DNA from: Muribaculaceae bacterium
GTDB taxonomy: Bacteria > Bacteroidota > Bacteroidia > Bacteroidales > Muribaculaceae
Length of the DNA stretch: 64,000 nucleotides
Direction: 5' to 3'
NCBI GenBank assembly: GCA_017548365.1
Contig: JAFZAC010000043.1
Span: 1-64,000, forward strand
Part shown: one piece after another, positions 8,275-16,843 of the stretch
Numbering within the stretch: position 1 is the first letter of the stretch
Layout: every line of letters starts with the position of its first letter
The notes under the pieces: generated by a model
Seen by the model: only the letters and a program-made list of their open reading frames with translations
Database searches by the model: none
What the model was told of the DNA's origin: nothing
Made by a program: the position numbers and the translations under genes

Positions 8275-9429
8275 ATGAAACAAATTTTCTCACTAATTGC
8301 ACTTTTGATACTTGTTGCCGCCAACGCTTTTGCCGGCAACTCATTTCCACAAACCGACAACACTGCAGACGATGATATAACAGAGCTGCTATCCAAAGCA
8401 AAACAAGGCGACGCCCAAGCACAATTCGAGTTAGGTAAATGTTACGTGAAAGGCAGTGGCGTGAAACAAGACTACGACCAAGCGTTTTACTGGTTCAGCC
8501 AAGCGGCTGAACAAGGCAATACCTTAGCACAATGTAGTTTGGGTTATTGCTACTTTTTGGGCAATGGTGTGAAGCAAGATATAAACAAAGCATTTAACTG
8601 GATCAGCAAAGCGGCTGAACAAAGCGATGCACAAGGGCAATATCTTTTAGGCAAGTTTTACGAAGTAGGTCAAGGCGTGGAACAAGACTACAAACAAGCA
8701 GTTTACTGGTATCGCAAGGCAGCTGAACAAGGCTATGCTTCAGGGCAATTCGAATTGGCGTACTGCTATAATGAAGGCCATGGCGTTGAACAGGACTACA
8801 CCCAGGCTGTATACTGGTACCGCAAGGCAGCTGAACAAGATTATGCCTTAGCGCAATGCAACTTGGGAGTTTGCTATGAAAATGGTCATGGGGTGAATCA
8901 AGACTACATCCAGACTGTATACTGGTACCGCAAGGCAGCTGAACAAGGACACGCTTTAGCACAATGCAATTTGGGAGTTTGCTACGAAAAGGGTCATGGG
9001 GTGAATCAGGACTACACCCAAGCAGTATATTGGTTCCGCAAAGCGGCAGAGCAAGGAGACGCTCTAGCGCAAAGCCTTTTAAGCGATTGCTACTATCGTG
9101 GTAAGGGTATAAAGCAAGATTATATTCAAACTGTATACTGGTGTCGCAAGGCGGCTGAACAAGGTGAAGCCATAGATCAATACAACTTGGGAATTTATTA
9201 CGCAAAAGGCCAAGGAATTGAGCAAGACTACACCCAGGCTGTATACTGGTACCGCAAGGCGGCTGAACAAGATTATGCCTCAGCGCAATGCAAATTGGGA
9301 ATTTGCTATGAGTATGGTGAAGGTGTCATTAAAGATATTAACCAGGCTGTGGCTTGGTATAAAAAAGCCGCTCGACAAGGGCATGAGGGCGCTAAAGAGG
9401 CTTTAAATCGCCTTGGTTATTCATGGTAA
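8275..9429 (+). CDS. Exported SEL1-like repeat protein
   Basis: A 384-residue protein with a signal peptide (residues 1-20, ending NAFAG) followed by about nine 36-residue SEL1/TPR-type repeats of the form 'AVYWYRKAAEQGxAxAQxxLGxCYxxGxGVxQDY'. SEL1 solenoids are protein-protein interaction scaffolds; exported bacterial examples act in envelope processes or host contact. No catalytic domain is present. The repeats are near-identical (RKAAEQ recurs), suggesting recent expansion. The stop codon lies downstream of an in-frame ATG of the next gene's longer frame, but the next gene most likely starts at 9492. Confidence 0.85.
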   Translation: MKQIFSLIALLILVAANAFAGNSFPQTDNTADDDITELLSKAKQGDAQAQFELGKCYVKGSGVKQDYDQAFYWFSQAAEQGNTLAQCSLGYCYFLGNGVKQDINKAFNWISKAAEQSDAQGQYLLGKFYEVGQGVEQDYKQAVYWYRKAAEQGYASGQFELAYCYNEGHGVEQDYTQAVYWYRKAAEQDYALAQCNLGVCYENGHGVNQDYIQTVYWYRKAAEQGHALAQCNLGVCYEKGHGVNQDYTQAVYWFRKAAEQGDALAQSLLSDCYYRGKGIKQDYIQTVYWCRKAAEQGEAIDQYNLGIYYAKGQGIEQDYTQAVYWYRKAAEQDYASAQCKLGICYEYGEGVIKDINQAVAWYKKAARQGHEGAKEALNRLGYSW

Positions 9430-9491
9430 AAGTGATATATGTTATCACGTACCACCTCGCTATTTGCCATTTTATTGCTATTTTTGCAAAT

Positions 9492-9797
9492 ATGATAATC
9501 TACAACACAACCTATCATGTGGACTGCACCGTGAGCGGTGATTTCCTCGACTGGATGCGGGAGCGGTATGTGCCGCAGGCTGTTGCCAGTGGCATAGTGT
9601 CGGATCCACGCCTTATGAGGCTTATGGGCCATAACGAGGGTGGGGTGTGTTTCGCCCTGCAGCTCGAGGCTCCCACGTTGCGCGACCTGCAGCAGTGGAA
9701 CGCTCAGGTGGGCAAACCGCTGCACGAGGAATTGACACAGCGCTTTGGCGACAAGGTGGCGGGTTTCACTACTTTTATGGAAAATGTAGATATCTAA
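9492..9797 (+). CDS. DUF4286 family protein
   Basis: A 101-residue soluble protein starting MIIYNTTYHVD, with the beta-alpha-beta pattern of the small DUF4286 family found in Bacteroidetes. It contains WMRERYVPQ and a terminal FTTFMENVDI. The biochemical role is unknown. A longer frame begins at 9423, but its first 23 residues show no similarity to the family as I know it and overlap the SEL1 stop; a TATTTTTG box lies just before 9492, which favours the shorter form. ruvC follows after 6 nt, so the two are probably co-transcribed. Confidence 0.7.
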   Translation: MIIYNTTYHVDCTVSGDFLDWMRERYVPQAVASGIVSDPRLMRLMGHNEGGVCFALQLEAPTLRDLQQWNAQVGKPLHEELTQRFGDKVAGFTTFMENVDI

Positions 9798-9803
9798 GGC
9801 GTT

Positions 9804-10376
9804 ATGGAAAACAAGGATTTTGATAAGATAATCTTAGGCATCGACCCAGGAACGACAGTTATGGGCTACGGACTGCTTGGAGTGAGAGACTCGAAGCCGT
9901 TGCTCATTGCTATGGGAGTGCTGCAGCTGAGCAAGCTCGAGGATCATTATCTCAGGCTCAGGCGCATTTATGACCGCGTAACAAGTCTGGTTGACGAGTT
10001 CCTGCCCGACGAGATGGCAATCGAGGCACCGTTCTATGGCAAGAACGTGCAGTCGATGCTCAAATTGGGACGCGCCCAGGGGGTAGCAATGGCTGCAGCA
10101 CTGGGACGGCAGGTGCCTATCGCCGAGTATGAGCCCCGCAAAATCAAGATGTCTATCACTGGCAACGGAGCCGCCAGCAAGGAGCAGGTGGCGATGATGC
10201 TCCAGCGCCAGCTTAACATTAATAAGGAAGATATGCCGCAACTGCTCGACGCGACTGATGCGCTAGCAGCGGCCCTGTGCCACTATTACGAGAGCAAGAA
10301 GCCATTTCCAAGCGGTGGCGCAAAATCATGGAAAGATTTCATTAAGAAACACCCAGACCGAATAGTTAATTCATAA
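9804..10376 (+). CDS. ruvC: Crossover junction endodeoxyribonuclease RuvC
   Basis: Resolves Holliday junctions with RuvAB during recombinational repair. At 190 residues it has the family length. The four-acid RNase H-like active site is visible: D in GIDPGTT near the N-terminus, E in MAIEAPFYG, and the D pair in [14 protein letters not shown]. The start codon lies 6 nt after the DUF4286 gene. A heptamer repeat tract and the SRP RNA gene (opposite strand) follow. Confidence 0.95.
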   Translation: MENKDFDKIILGIDPGTTVMGYGLLGVRDSKPLLIAMGVLQLSKLEDHYLRLRRIYDRVTSLVDEFLPDEMAIEAPFYGKNVQSMLKLGRAQGVAMAAALGRQVPIAEYEPRKIKMSITGNGAASKEQVAMMLQRQLNINKEDMPQLLDATDALAAALCHYYESKKPFPSGGAKSWKDFIKKHPDRIVNS

Positions 10377-10412
10377 TGCACAATTCATAACGCATAATGC
10401 GGAATGCAGAAT
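10370..10412. repeat. Short heptamer repeat tract after ruvC
   Basis: About six imperfect 7-bp units (AATTCAT, AATGCAC, AACGCAT, AATGCGG, AATGCAG) overlapping the ruvC stop region; same family as 4624-4790. Confidence 0.7.
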
Positions 10413-10451
10413 TGGGCTAGGGCTGTCTTTGGGGGTGTTGAGGTAGGGATA

Positions 10452-10558
10452 CAAAAAAAAGGGTAAGAAGACTACATCGCGCCGCTACAACCTGTTACCC
10501 TTGCTTCGGTCAAGACCTGGGGGATTGGCAGGGAGCTGGCCGTGTAGGACTTACCCGG
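10452..10558 (-). ncRNA. ffs: Signal recognition particle RNA (4.5S type)
   Basis: Read on the minus strand, the central part CCAGGTCTTGACCGAAGCAAG followed by GGTAAC and GGTGCGATGTAG-like sequence has the Bacteroidetes form of the SRP domain IV hairpin. The ends GGGTAAG and CTTACCC pair to close the rod, and a T-run follows as terminator. The promoter is excellent (see next feature). The RNA partners Ffh for co-translational membrane targeting. Confidence 0.85.
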
Positions 10559-10560
10559 CT

Positions 10561-10592
10561 GCAAAGGTACTACTTTTTTCGTTACCACCAAA
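10561..10592 (-). promoter_or_regulatory. Promoter of SRP RNA
   Basis: Minus-strand TACCTTTGC (10561-10569) and TTTG (10589-10592) with a 19-nt spacer; the RNA 5' end falls 3-5 nt downstream of the -7 box. Confidence 0.8.
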
Positions 10593-10661
10593 CTTTTTCG
10601 CTTTTTTTCCGTTATTTCCCATGGAAACGATGCTCAAAAGTGGTGGTAACAATGCGAGCAG

Positions 10662-11249
10662 TTAATTGCCTAAAGCGTCCCTAAGATTTTTGGCGTCAAC
10701 TCTTTTCTTTGCATCCTTCATCATTGTGCCAATCTCTTTTCGTGACTTGTCGGGACCAGTTTCTTCTTCTGAAGGCTTATCGCTTTCGTCATCCTTTTGT
10801 TTACTAGCTTCTTTGCTGCTTTTGTGGCTTGACTTGCTGTGAGACTTGGCTTCTTGAGCCGACTTTACGTTATGCACTGGATGAGAGATTGAGTCGGTTT
10901 GTACGGTTGTGGAATCGTTTTTATCCAGGTAGTAATTCTCACTATTTGGTAGTGGTGCAAACAGAAAATAAGATACCAAAATGCCCAGTATTAATCCCAG
11001 CAACAATCCAAGGAAGAATTTCCACCAAGAGCCTTTCTTTTTGGGCTGATTGCTGTGTTTAGTGGCCGGTTGTGGCTCGGCTTGCTGTACTACTGTTACT
11101 TGCGGTTGTTTTTGCAGTTGTTGTGGTTGCGGTTGTTGTGGTTGCGGTTGAGGCGCAGCAACACTCGCGATGGGCGCCCCGCATCGTGGGCAAGTCTTTG
11201 CAGAGGTTGATACATCCTGTCCGCAGTCAGTACATTTAGTTAATGGCAT
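10662..11249 (-). CDS. Zinc-ribbon single-pass membrane protein
   Basis: A 195-residue protein. Residues 1-25 form a zinc ribbon with CTDCGQD and CPRCGAP. A Q/P-rich linker (repeats of PQPQQ) follows, then a Lys-rich anchor and one hydrophobic segment (about 75-95, FFLGLLLGLILGILVSYFLF). The rest is a charged Ser/Lys/Glu-rich tail. The start at 11249 places the zinc ribbon at the N-terminus; a longer frame from 11321 would add 24 residues that overlap the upstream ATPase gene. Zinc-ribbon plus TM proteins of this sort are common in Bacteroidales with no assigned role. It may be co-transcribed with the ATPase 47 nt upstream. Confidence 0.7.
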   Translation of the reverse strand: MPLTKCTDCGQDVSTSAKTCPRCGAPIASVAAPQPQPQQPQPQQLQKQPQVTVVQQAEPQPATKHSNQPKKKGSWWKFFLGLLLGLILGILVSYFLFAPLPNSENYYLDKNDSTTVQTDSISHPVHNVKSAQEAKSHSKSSHKSSKEASKQKDDESDKPSEEETGPDKSRKEIGTMMKDAKKRVDAKNLRDALGN

Positions 11250-11296
11250 AGTTATAATTTTTAAAGATGAATATTTAGAGGTCTTTTTGTTAATTA

Positions 11297-12496
11297 TCAG
11301 TACAAAAATCCAAATAGCCAAAGCGGGATTTTGTTACCAAGGGTAAATTCTTCGTTGTCGGCAGCTATAAATCCAAGAGGTACATCTTTTAATTGTTTTG
11401 CTCCTTTTGAACGTCCTCCAACTTCTATAGTGTATTTTCCATCAATTGTGAAGTCAGCTGAACTCTTGCTGTATTCCACTTGGTACTTATAAGAAAGCTG
11501 GTTCACAAAGAAAGCTTCCCTTTCAGCTCCAATGTCGACCACTGTTGATAACGTATGCATTAAGTTGGTGTTCTCTAGATAAATCTTGTCGGGTTTTTGC
11601 ATACGTTTTATTGACGTTATATCGGAGTATAATAAGTTTATCAGTCTTGCATCATTAAGAAATTGAAGATACTGCAATAGCGTAGTGCGCGCAATCTCAG
11701 CCATCTTTGACAATTTAGTGGCATCAACTTCAAAAGGTACATTGGATGACAAAGCCGCCAACAAAGATTTCATCTTGCGAATATTACCAATGTCAAGATG
11801 TCGTGACTGAGGCAGTTCACGTTCGATAGTCATGTTCACTATGTTCTCGATTCGGGTGTAATAGCTGGGCTCGCCTTCTTTCAAAAAAGGAAAGTATCCT
11901 TGTTGCAAGTAGGTGGGGAACAATGTGAGAGGACGCAACTTAGAGTTCACTTCAGCACAAATGTCATTGCTATGGAAAAGCACATCGTCAAGATTGGCAA
12001 TATTAAAATGGAAATTGTGGAACATCGCTAGATACTCCCTGAATGACAAGCCCTGCATAGTATAGAAAATACATCTTCGTGACAAGTCAACATCACCATC
12101 CATCAGATTAACAAGTGAAGAACCGCTGAGCACGAAATGCATATCAGGAAATTCATCGTAGGCATTTTTTATCTCACGGCTCCAAGTTTCATATTTATGA
12201 ACCTCATCAAGGAAAAGATACTTTCCTCCCATTTTGTGGAATTGCTCAACAAATGCAAGCAGTCCATGAGAAGAAAAGTATATGTTATCGAGACTCACAT
12301 ACAATACATCGCTCTGGTTTCCACTATTATGTGACATCATAATGTGCTGGAGCATTAGCGTGGTTTTTCCCACTCCACGTTGCCCTCTTATCATTATGAG
12401 CCGGTCGTCCCAATTGATTTCATGCATAATGGGGCGAATGAAATCCAAACTCACCGTCTGCATCCTGTTATGATGACTTCTCAATAAAGCTTCCAT
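11297..12496 (-). CDS. AAA ATPase with C-terminal DUF4143-type domain
   Basis: A 399-residue protein of the AAA_14/DUF4143 group. Residues 37-45 are the Walker A (GQRGVGKTT), KYLFLDEVHKY is the Walker B and FVLSGSS a sensor-1-like motif. A winged-helix-like stretch follows, and the C-terminal part (YKYQVEYSKSSADFTIDGKYTIEVGG) resembles the PD-(D/E)XK-like DUF4143 fold. These ATPases are very common, multicopy genes in gut Bacteroidales and their role is not established; links to mobile elements or toxin-like functions have been suggested. Start supported by a TATCTTTGC box at 12519-12527. Confidence 0.8.
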   Translation of the reverse strand: MEALLRSHHNRMQTVSLDFIRPIMHEINWDDRLIMIRGQRGVGKTTLMLQHIMMSHNSGNQSDVLYVSLDNIYFSSHGLLAFVEQFHKMGGKYLFLDEVHKYETWSREIKNAYDEFPDMHFVLSGSSLVNLMDGDVDLSRRCIFYTMQGLSFREYLAMFHNFHFNIANLDDVLFHSNDICAEVNSKLRPLTLFPTYLQQGYFPFLKEGEPSYYTRIENIVNMTIERELPQSRHLDIGNIRKMKSLLAALSSNVPFEVDATKLSKMAEIARTTLLQYLQFLNDARLINLLYSDITSIKRMQKPDKIYLENTNLMHTLSTVVDIGAEREAFFVNQLSYKYQVEYSKSSADFTIDGKYTIEVGGRSKGAKQLKDVPLGFIAADNEEFTLGNKIPLWLFGFLY

Positions 12497-12518
12497 AATA
12501 TTCTTGTGCCTTTTGGGT

Positions 12519-12527
12519 GCAAAGATA
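12519..12527 (-). promoter_or_regulatory. -7 box of the ATPase promoter
   Basis: TATCTTTGC on the minus strand, 22 nt upstream of the ATG at 12496. Confidence 0.6.
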
Positions 12528-12591
12528 GCAAAAATGTTTTATATACAAAACGATTTTTGTAAAAAATGTTTTGCGCGTAAAACAAATTTAG

Positions 12592-12616
12592 CCCAAAAAT
12601 GTTTTGCAGGCAAAAC
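12592..12616 (-). terminator. Probable terminator of speA
   Basis: Minus strand GTTTTGC-CT-GCAAAAC followed by ATTTTTGGG, 42 nt after the speA stop. Related AATGTTTTG sequences recur at about 12532 and 12566. Confidence 0.5.
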
Positions 12617-12657
12617 ACTTTGCTCTTGCCTAATTAAAAAATAGGCGTAAAAATCGA

Positions 12658-14535
12658 TTATTCTTTCTCGAGGTAGGTGTAGCCATAGAGGCCGGAGCGG
12701 TAGTTGCGTACGAACTCGTTTCCTTCCTCGGCGGTGATTTTCTTTGCGCGTATGGATTCAGCTACCCACGACTCGACGTTGCGCACCAGCTCCTTGGGGC
12801 TGAATTGGGCATAGTCTAGCACCTCGGCAACAGTTTCGCCGTCAATCACTTGGTCTATCTCGTAATGGTCTTTGTATACATCGATGTGCACGGCATTGGT
12901 GTCGCCAAAGAGGTTGTGCAGGTCGCCCAAAATTTCCTGGTAGGCACCAACGAGGAACACGCCCAGATAGTAGTGCTCATCATCCTTGAGTCCATGTACA
13001 GGCAAGAAGTGCGAAAATCCCTGATTGGAGATGAAATTGCCTATCTTGCCGTCGCTGTCACAGGTAATGTCCTGAATGGTTGCAAAGCGGTCTGGACACT
13101 CGTTGAGACGGCCCAGTGGTACCACGGGGAACACTTGGTCGATGGCCCATGAGTCGGGCAGCGACTGGAAGAGTGAGAAGTTGCAGAAGTATTTCTCGGG
13201 CAGCATCTTGGCAACGCTGCGCAGCTCTTGCGGCGCATGTTTCATGTCGCTGGCAATCATGTTCACCTCACGTGCCACGCTCCAGAAGAGTTTTTCAACA
13301 ATGGCGCGTGTGCGCAGATCGAGCAGTCCCAGGCTGAAACGGTCGAGCGCCTCCTCGCGTATCTGCAGCGCGTCGTGCCAGTCCTCGAGCAGACGTGCCT
13401 TGTTTATCTTGTCGTAGATTTCGTAGAGGTCACGCACGAGCTCGTTCTCGTCATCGCGCAGATGATCCTTGTCGTCATCCCACTGTGGCAGACTCGCTGT
13501 TTCGAGTACTTCGAGCACAAGTACCGAGTGATGGGCTGTAAGGCTGCGGCCACTCTCGGTGATGATATTTGGATGCTTTATTTCGTTCTTGTTGCAGGCA
13601 TCAACAAGCTGATAGACCGAGTCGTTGACATACTCTTGGATGCTGTAGTTCATACTGTTCTCGCTGGCGCTGTTGCGAGTGCCATCGTAGTCAACGCCCA
13701 AGCCACCGCCAATGTCGATAAAGTCGATGTCATAGCCCAGCTTGGTGAGCTGCACGTAGAACTGGCATGCCTCGCGCAGAGCATTCTTGATGCGGCGAAT
13801 CTTTGTCACCTGGCTGCCAATGTGGAAATGGATGAGTTTTAGGCAGTCGGTCATCTTGTTGGCCTGCATGAAGTCCATTGCGGTCTGCAGCTCGCTGGTG
13901 TTGAGACCGAACTTGCTGCGGTCGCCGCCGCTCTCTTCCCACTTGCCGCTGCCGCTGCTCGAGAGTTTGATGCGGATTCCCAGATTAGGCTTTACATTCA
14001 ATCGCTTGGCAACCGAAGTGATGAGCTTAAGCTCGTTGAGCTTCTCGACTACGAGGAAGATGCGTCGTCCCATCTTCTGCGCCAGCAGTGCGAGTTCGAT
14101 GTAGTTCTCGTCTTTATAACCATTGCAGATTATGAGCGAATTCTCGGTAATTTTGCCCATGTTCATCGCCAGCACTGCATGAAGCTCTGGCTTTGAACCA
14201 GCCTCCAGACCAATGTTGAACTTGCGTCCGTGGCTCACGATTTCCTCTACCACTGGCTGCATCTGGTTCACCTTGATGGGATAGATGATGAAGTTCTTGG
14301 CCTGGTACTCATATTCCTTGGCTGCTTTCTTGAAGCAGCTCGATATCTTCTCGATTCGGTTGTCGAGGATATCGGGGAAACGCAGCAGTACCGGCGCACC
14401 AATGTTGCGCTGCCTGAGCTCGTCCATCACTTCCACCAGGTCAACGCCGGTGTAGGTCTGCTTGGGCGTTACTGTCATGTGCCCTTTTTCATTGATTGAG
14501 AAGTATTTGAGGCCCCAACCATTGATGTTGTACAT
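12658..14535 (-). CDS. speA: Biosynthetic arginine decarboxylase
   Basis: PLP enzyme converting arginine to agmatine and CO2, the entry to putrescine and spermidine synthesis. 625 residues, the usual SpeA length. Lys88 in YPIKVNQ is the expected Schiff-base lysine; the glycine-rich DIGGGLGVDYDG phosphate loop and ITESGRSLTAHH motif of fold III decarboxylases are present, as is the C-terminal GLYGYTYLE segment. It stands alone, with a TATTTTTGC box 104 nt upstream and a terminator both before and after. No other polyamine gene is adjacent. Confidence 0.95.
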   Translation of the reverse strand: MYNINGWGLKYFSINEKGHMTVTPKQTYTGVDLVEVMDELRQRNIGAPVLLRFPDILDNRIEKISSCFKKAAKEYEYQAKNFIIYPIKVNQMQPVVEEIVSHGRKFNIGLEAGSKPELHAVLAMNMGKITENSLIICNGYKDENYIELALLAQKMGRRIFLVVEKLNELKLITSVAKRLNVKPNLGIRIKLSSSGSGKWEESGGDRSKFGLNTSELQTAMDFMQANKMTDCLKLIHFHIGSQVTKIRRIKNALREACQFYVQLTKLGYDIDFIDIGGGLGVDYDGTRNSASENSMNYSIQEYVNDSVYQLVDACNKNEIKHPNIITESGRSLTAHHSVLVLEVLETASLPQWDDDKDHLRDDENELVRDLYEIYDKINKARLLEDWHDALQIREEALDRFSLGLLDLRTRAIVEKLFWSVAREVNMIASDMKHAPQELRSVAKMLPEKYFCNFSLFQSLPDSWAIDQVFPVVPLGRLNECPDRFATIQDITCDSDGKIGNFISNQGFSHFLPVHGLKDDEHYYLGVFLVGAYQEILGDLHNLFGDTNAVHIDVYKDHYEIDQVIDGETVAEVLDYAQFSPKELVRNVESWVAESIRAKKITAEEGNEFVRNYRSGLYGYTYLEKE

Positions 14536-14638
14536 TTCGGCGCTGTCCTCTATGCGCCACTTGCTGATGCTGCTCGTAGTAGTAGGGTTTTAAAGGGTTA
14601 ATAATGTGATGAGCTGCAATGAGCCCACTTTCTAACTT

Positions 14639-14647
14639 GCAAAAATA
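14639..14647 (-). promoter_or_regulatory. -7 box of the speA promoter
   Basis: TATTTTTGC on the minus strand; the leader before the ATG would be about 100 nt. Confidence 0.55.
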
Positions 14648-14731
14648 CAATTAAAAACTAAAAAAACGAAATTCTTACAGTGAAAATGCATCAGTAGGCG
14701 GTTTTTGACGCCTGTTGAATAAAATAATGTC

Positions 14732-14769
14732 AAAAAAATGAGACAAACGGGGCTGGCCCTGTTAGTCTC
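14732..14769 (-). terminator. Terminator of the GYF-DUF2752-glycosyltransferase operon
   Basis: Minus-strand stem between GAGAC..GGGC (14740-14753) and GCCC..GTCTC (14756-14769), with two mismatches, followed by a T-run (A7 on the plus strand, 14732-14738). It separates this operon from speA. Next to it is a tandem duplicate of TTCGCCGAATTATT (about 14790-14820). Confidence 0.65.
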
Positions 14770-14841
14770 GATTCGGAGATTAAAATATCTATTCGCCGAA
14801 TTATTTCGCCGAATTATTTGGTTGATGGTCTTTTTGGGGGA

Positions 14842-15585
14842 CTAATTTGTCAAATGTAGTCGTCTTGAGAGGTGGCGGAGGGCGAATTTCAGGTGTCGGA
14901 GGATAGTTGGGATGGTGCCATAGTAGTGGCACATGATGCGGTAGCGCTCTTTGAGTGAGCGTTTGTGGTTCTTGGTAGTGAGTCCTCCGTCGTTGAGGAA
15001 GCTGATGATTGGTGTGTCGCCCACGTAGGCGTTGTTGTCACTCTTGCGCAGGACTTTTATGCACCAATCGTAGTCGGCGCTGAAGCGGTATGCGAGGTCG
15101 TAATGCGGACAAATCTCTCTCTTGGCAATGAAGGCTTGGTGGCACACAAGCATTCCGTCCTTGAAACTAGTCCAGTCGAGCTGCTTGGGAGCAGTGAGAT
15201 GGCGCATACCCACTACATTGCGGTCGGCATCAACAAGCTGCGTTTGCCCATAGATTATATCAGGATCGTCCTGAGCCTTGAGAGCAATGTGCGCTAGTGT
15301 CTCGGGGCTGGCAAAGGTGTCGCCGGCATTGAGGAAGATGAGATACTTACCCTGTGCGCGGTCAATAGCCTTGTTCATGGCATCGTAGAGCCCTTTGTCG
15401 GGCTCGCTCCACACTGTAGTGGTGGCAATGCCGGCATTGTCAACGAGTTGGAGGGTGTTGTCGGACGATGCTCCGTCGATGACAAGATACTCAAAGTCGC
15501 GGAACGTTTGCTCTCTCACGCTCTCGAGAGTGGGCGGCAGCACTTGCTGTGCATTGTAGGTGACTGTGATGATTGAAAAAAGCAT
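14842..15585 (-). CDS. Family 2 glycosyltransferase
   Basis: A 247-residue GT-A fold glycosyltransferase, close in layout to WcaE/PGL-type enzymes. The N-terminal FSIITVTYNA strand, YLVIDGASSDNT and the DAMNKAIDRAQGKYLIFLNAGD segment give the nucleotide-sugar binding region with a DAMN..NAGD form in place of the classic DxD. It likely adds a sugar to a surface glycan at the cytoplasmic membrane face; donor and acceptor are unknown. It is the last gene of a three-gene operon (GYF/CD225 protein, DUF2752 protein, this), with an 18-nt gap to the gene before it. No other glycan gene is nearby. Confidence 0.85.
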   Translation of the reverse strand: MLFSIITVTYNAQQVLPPTLESVREQTFRDFEYLVIDGASSDNTLQLVDNAGIATTTVWSEPDKGLYDAMNKAIDRAQGKYLIFLNAGDTFASPETLAHIALKAQDDPDIIYGQTQLVDADRNVVGMRHLTAPKQLDWTSFKDGMLVCHQAFIAKREICPHYDLAYRFSADYDWCIKVLRKSDNNAYVGDTPIISFLNDGGLTTKNHKRSLKERYRIMCHYYGTIPTILRHLKFALRHLSRRLHLTN

Positions 15586-15603
15586 GACTTGAAAGTAGAC
15601 GTT

Positions 15604-15990
15604 TTACCAATTGAAGATGTTACGGGTTATCCACCATGTTATCATTGTTATGACCAGCAAGGCAATTGTGACAGGGTGCATGAGCACATTGTTGAGCCAC
15701 TGCGGAATGAGCTTAGTGTAGTCGTTGAGCAGGTATAGTGCTATCACTGGTATAGCACCAAAGAGGAAGGCGTTGTAGTGTGCTGCTTGGCGAATGTCGC
15801 CATTGAGCAAAGAGTGGAAGAATCGCTGGCTGCCGCACCCTGGGCACTTGTATCCTGTGAATTTCAAGAAAATACACTTGGGAAACAAGTGGCTTGTGGC
15901 TGGATTGACGAGCATATATACACCTATCACCGCCATGACAATTATCACGACGACGATGATGCTTAATACGCGTTTGCGACTCATTGTCAC
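15604..15990 (-). CDS. DUF2752 membrane protein
   Basis: A 128-residue protein with three hydrophobic segments (about residues 8-28, 68-88, 100-120). The DUF2752 signature is clear: CIFLKFTGYKCPGCGSQR followed by HSLLNGDIRQAAHYN. The CPGCG motif faces the region after the first membrane segment. Family role is unknown. A methionine at residue 3 is an alternative start. The upstream GYF/CD225 gene ends 4 nt away, so the two are surely co-transcribed; the pairing of DUF2752 with CD225-type proteins is common in Bacteroidetes. Confidence 0.85.
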   Translation of the reverse strand: MTMSRKRVLSIIVVVIIVMAVIGVYMLVNPATSHLFPKCIFLKFTGYKCPGCGSQRFFHSLLNGDIRQAAHYNAFLFGAIPVIALYLLNDYTKLIPQWLNNVLMHPVTIALLVITMITWWITRNIFNW

Positions 15991-15994
15991 GGTA

Positions 15995-16744
15995 TTACTG
16001 CATGAACTTCAGACTTTGAACAGCACAAGAGAGAGGCATGCTGATTAGCCCCAGGATGATGGAGAAGATGATAGCCCATGCACCATAGTCGCTCATCTTT
16101 TTTGCTTTATCATAATTGCCCTCTCGGTAGTGTTTCTTAGTGAGGTAAGCAAAGACAATGCCCACGATACCTGCAGGAGTGCAGCACAGGAGGGTAGTTA
16201 TGATTGCCCACACAAGGTTGGAGGGAGGGCACTCGGGCTGTTCCTCTTGATTCAAGGGGCTAGCATAAGCTTGAGGTTGCAGTTGTTGAGGATAGCTGAC
16301 TTGAGGCATTTGTGGCGGAGTTTCTTGCGCCACGGGTTCTTGAGGCATTTGTGGCGGAGTCTCTTGCTCCATGGGTTGCTCTTGAGGCATCTCGGGCGCC
16401 TGTTCGATTTCAACTTCAGGCTCTTGCGGCACTTCTGCATCCTGCTCGATTTCAACTACAGGTTCTTGAGTCATTTCTTGCTCTTGTTCCTGTGGCATTT
16501 CTTGAGTCTGCTCCTGTGGCAACTCAGGTGCTTGTTCCTGTGGCATATATGCCACATGGTTGGTGGCAGCTTCACGAGCTTGTTGCAGCATGTCGTTAAG
16601 TTCGGGGACAGCTGTGATTTTTACCCAATCGGACAGTCCGCTGTGCCATACATAAGCCGACTCGTCGACCCCCATCGCTGCCATCTGCTCAAGCGACATG
16701 GGTCCTTCTTGTTTTCCATTGAAATTGATCCAGTATTGCCTCAT
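15995..16744 (-). CDS. GYF_2 and CD225/dispanin-type membrane protein
   Basis: A 249-residue protein in three parts. Residues 1-55 are a GYF_2 (DUF4339) domain (YWINFNGKQEGPMSLEQM, VWHSGLSDW). Residues 60-165 are a low-complexity linker of Pro/Gln/Glu repeats (PQEQ, PQEPEVEIEQ, PQMPQEP). Residues 170-245 are a CD225/dispanin-like two-helix membrane domain (LVWAIITTLLCCTPAGIVGIV, AIIFSIILGLI). Such proteins are probable membrane organisers; no reaction is expected. First gene of the operon, with TATCTTTGC at 16773-16781 as promoter. Confidence 0.85.
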   Translation of the reverse strand: MRQYWINFNGKQEGPMSLEQMAAMGVDESAYVWHSGLSDWVKITAVPELNDMLQQAREAATNHVAYMPQEQAPELPQEQTQEMPQEQEQEMTQEPVVEIEQDAEVPQEPEVEIEQAPEMPQEQPMEQETPPQMPQEPVAQETPPQMPQVSYPQQLQPQAYASPLNQEEQPECPPSNLVWAIITTLLCCTPAGIVGIVFAYLTKKHYREGNYDKAKKMSDYGAWAIIFSIILGLISMPLSCAVQSLKFMQ

Positions 16745-16772
16745 GTTATTGTCATTTTAAAAGAAACTAACT

Positions 16773-16781
16773 GCAAAGATA
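16773..16781 (-). promoter_or_regulatory. -7 box of the GYF-DUF2752-glycosyltransferase operon
   Basis: TATCTTTGC on the minus strand, 28 nt upstream of the first ATG. Confidence 0.6.
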
Positions 16782-16843
16782 GTAAATAGTTTTCAGTTAT
16801 TAATTATTAGCTGTGAGTTTTTTTGTTTTTCATGCTTTGCATT

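Noticed and set aside
10581..10652. Long hairpin GTTACCACCA / TGGTGGTAAC as a terminator of the zinc-ribbon gene
   Set aside because: The arms are about 50 nt apart and no T-run follows; the left arm is part of the SRP RNA promoter, so this may be coincidental.
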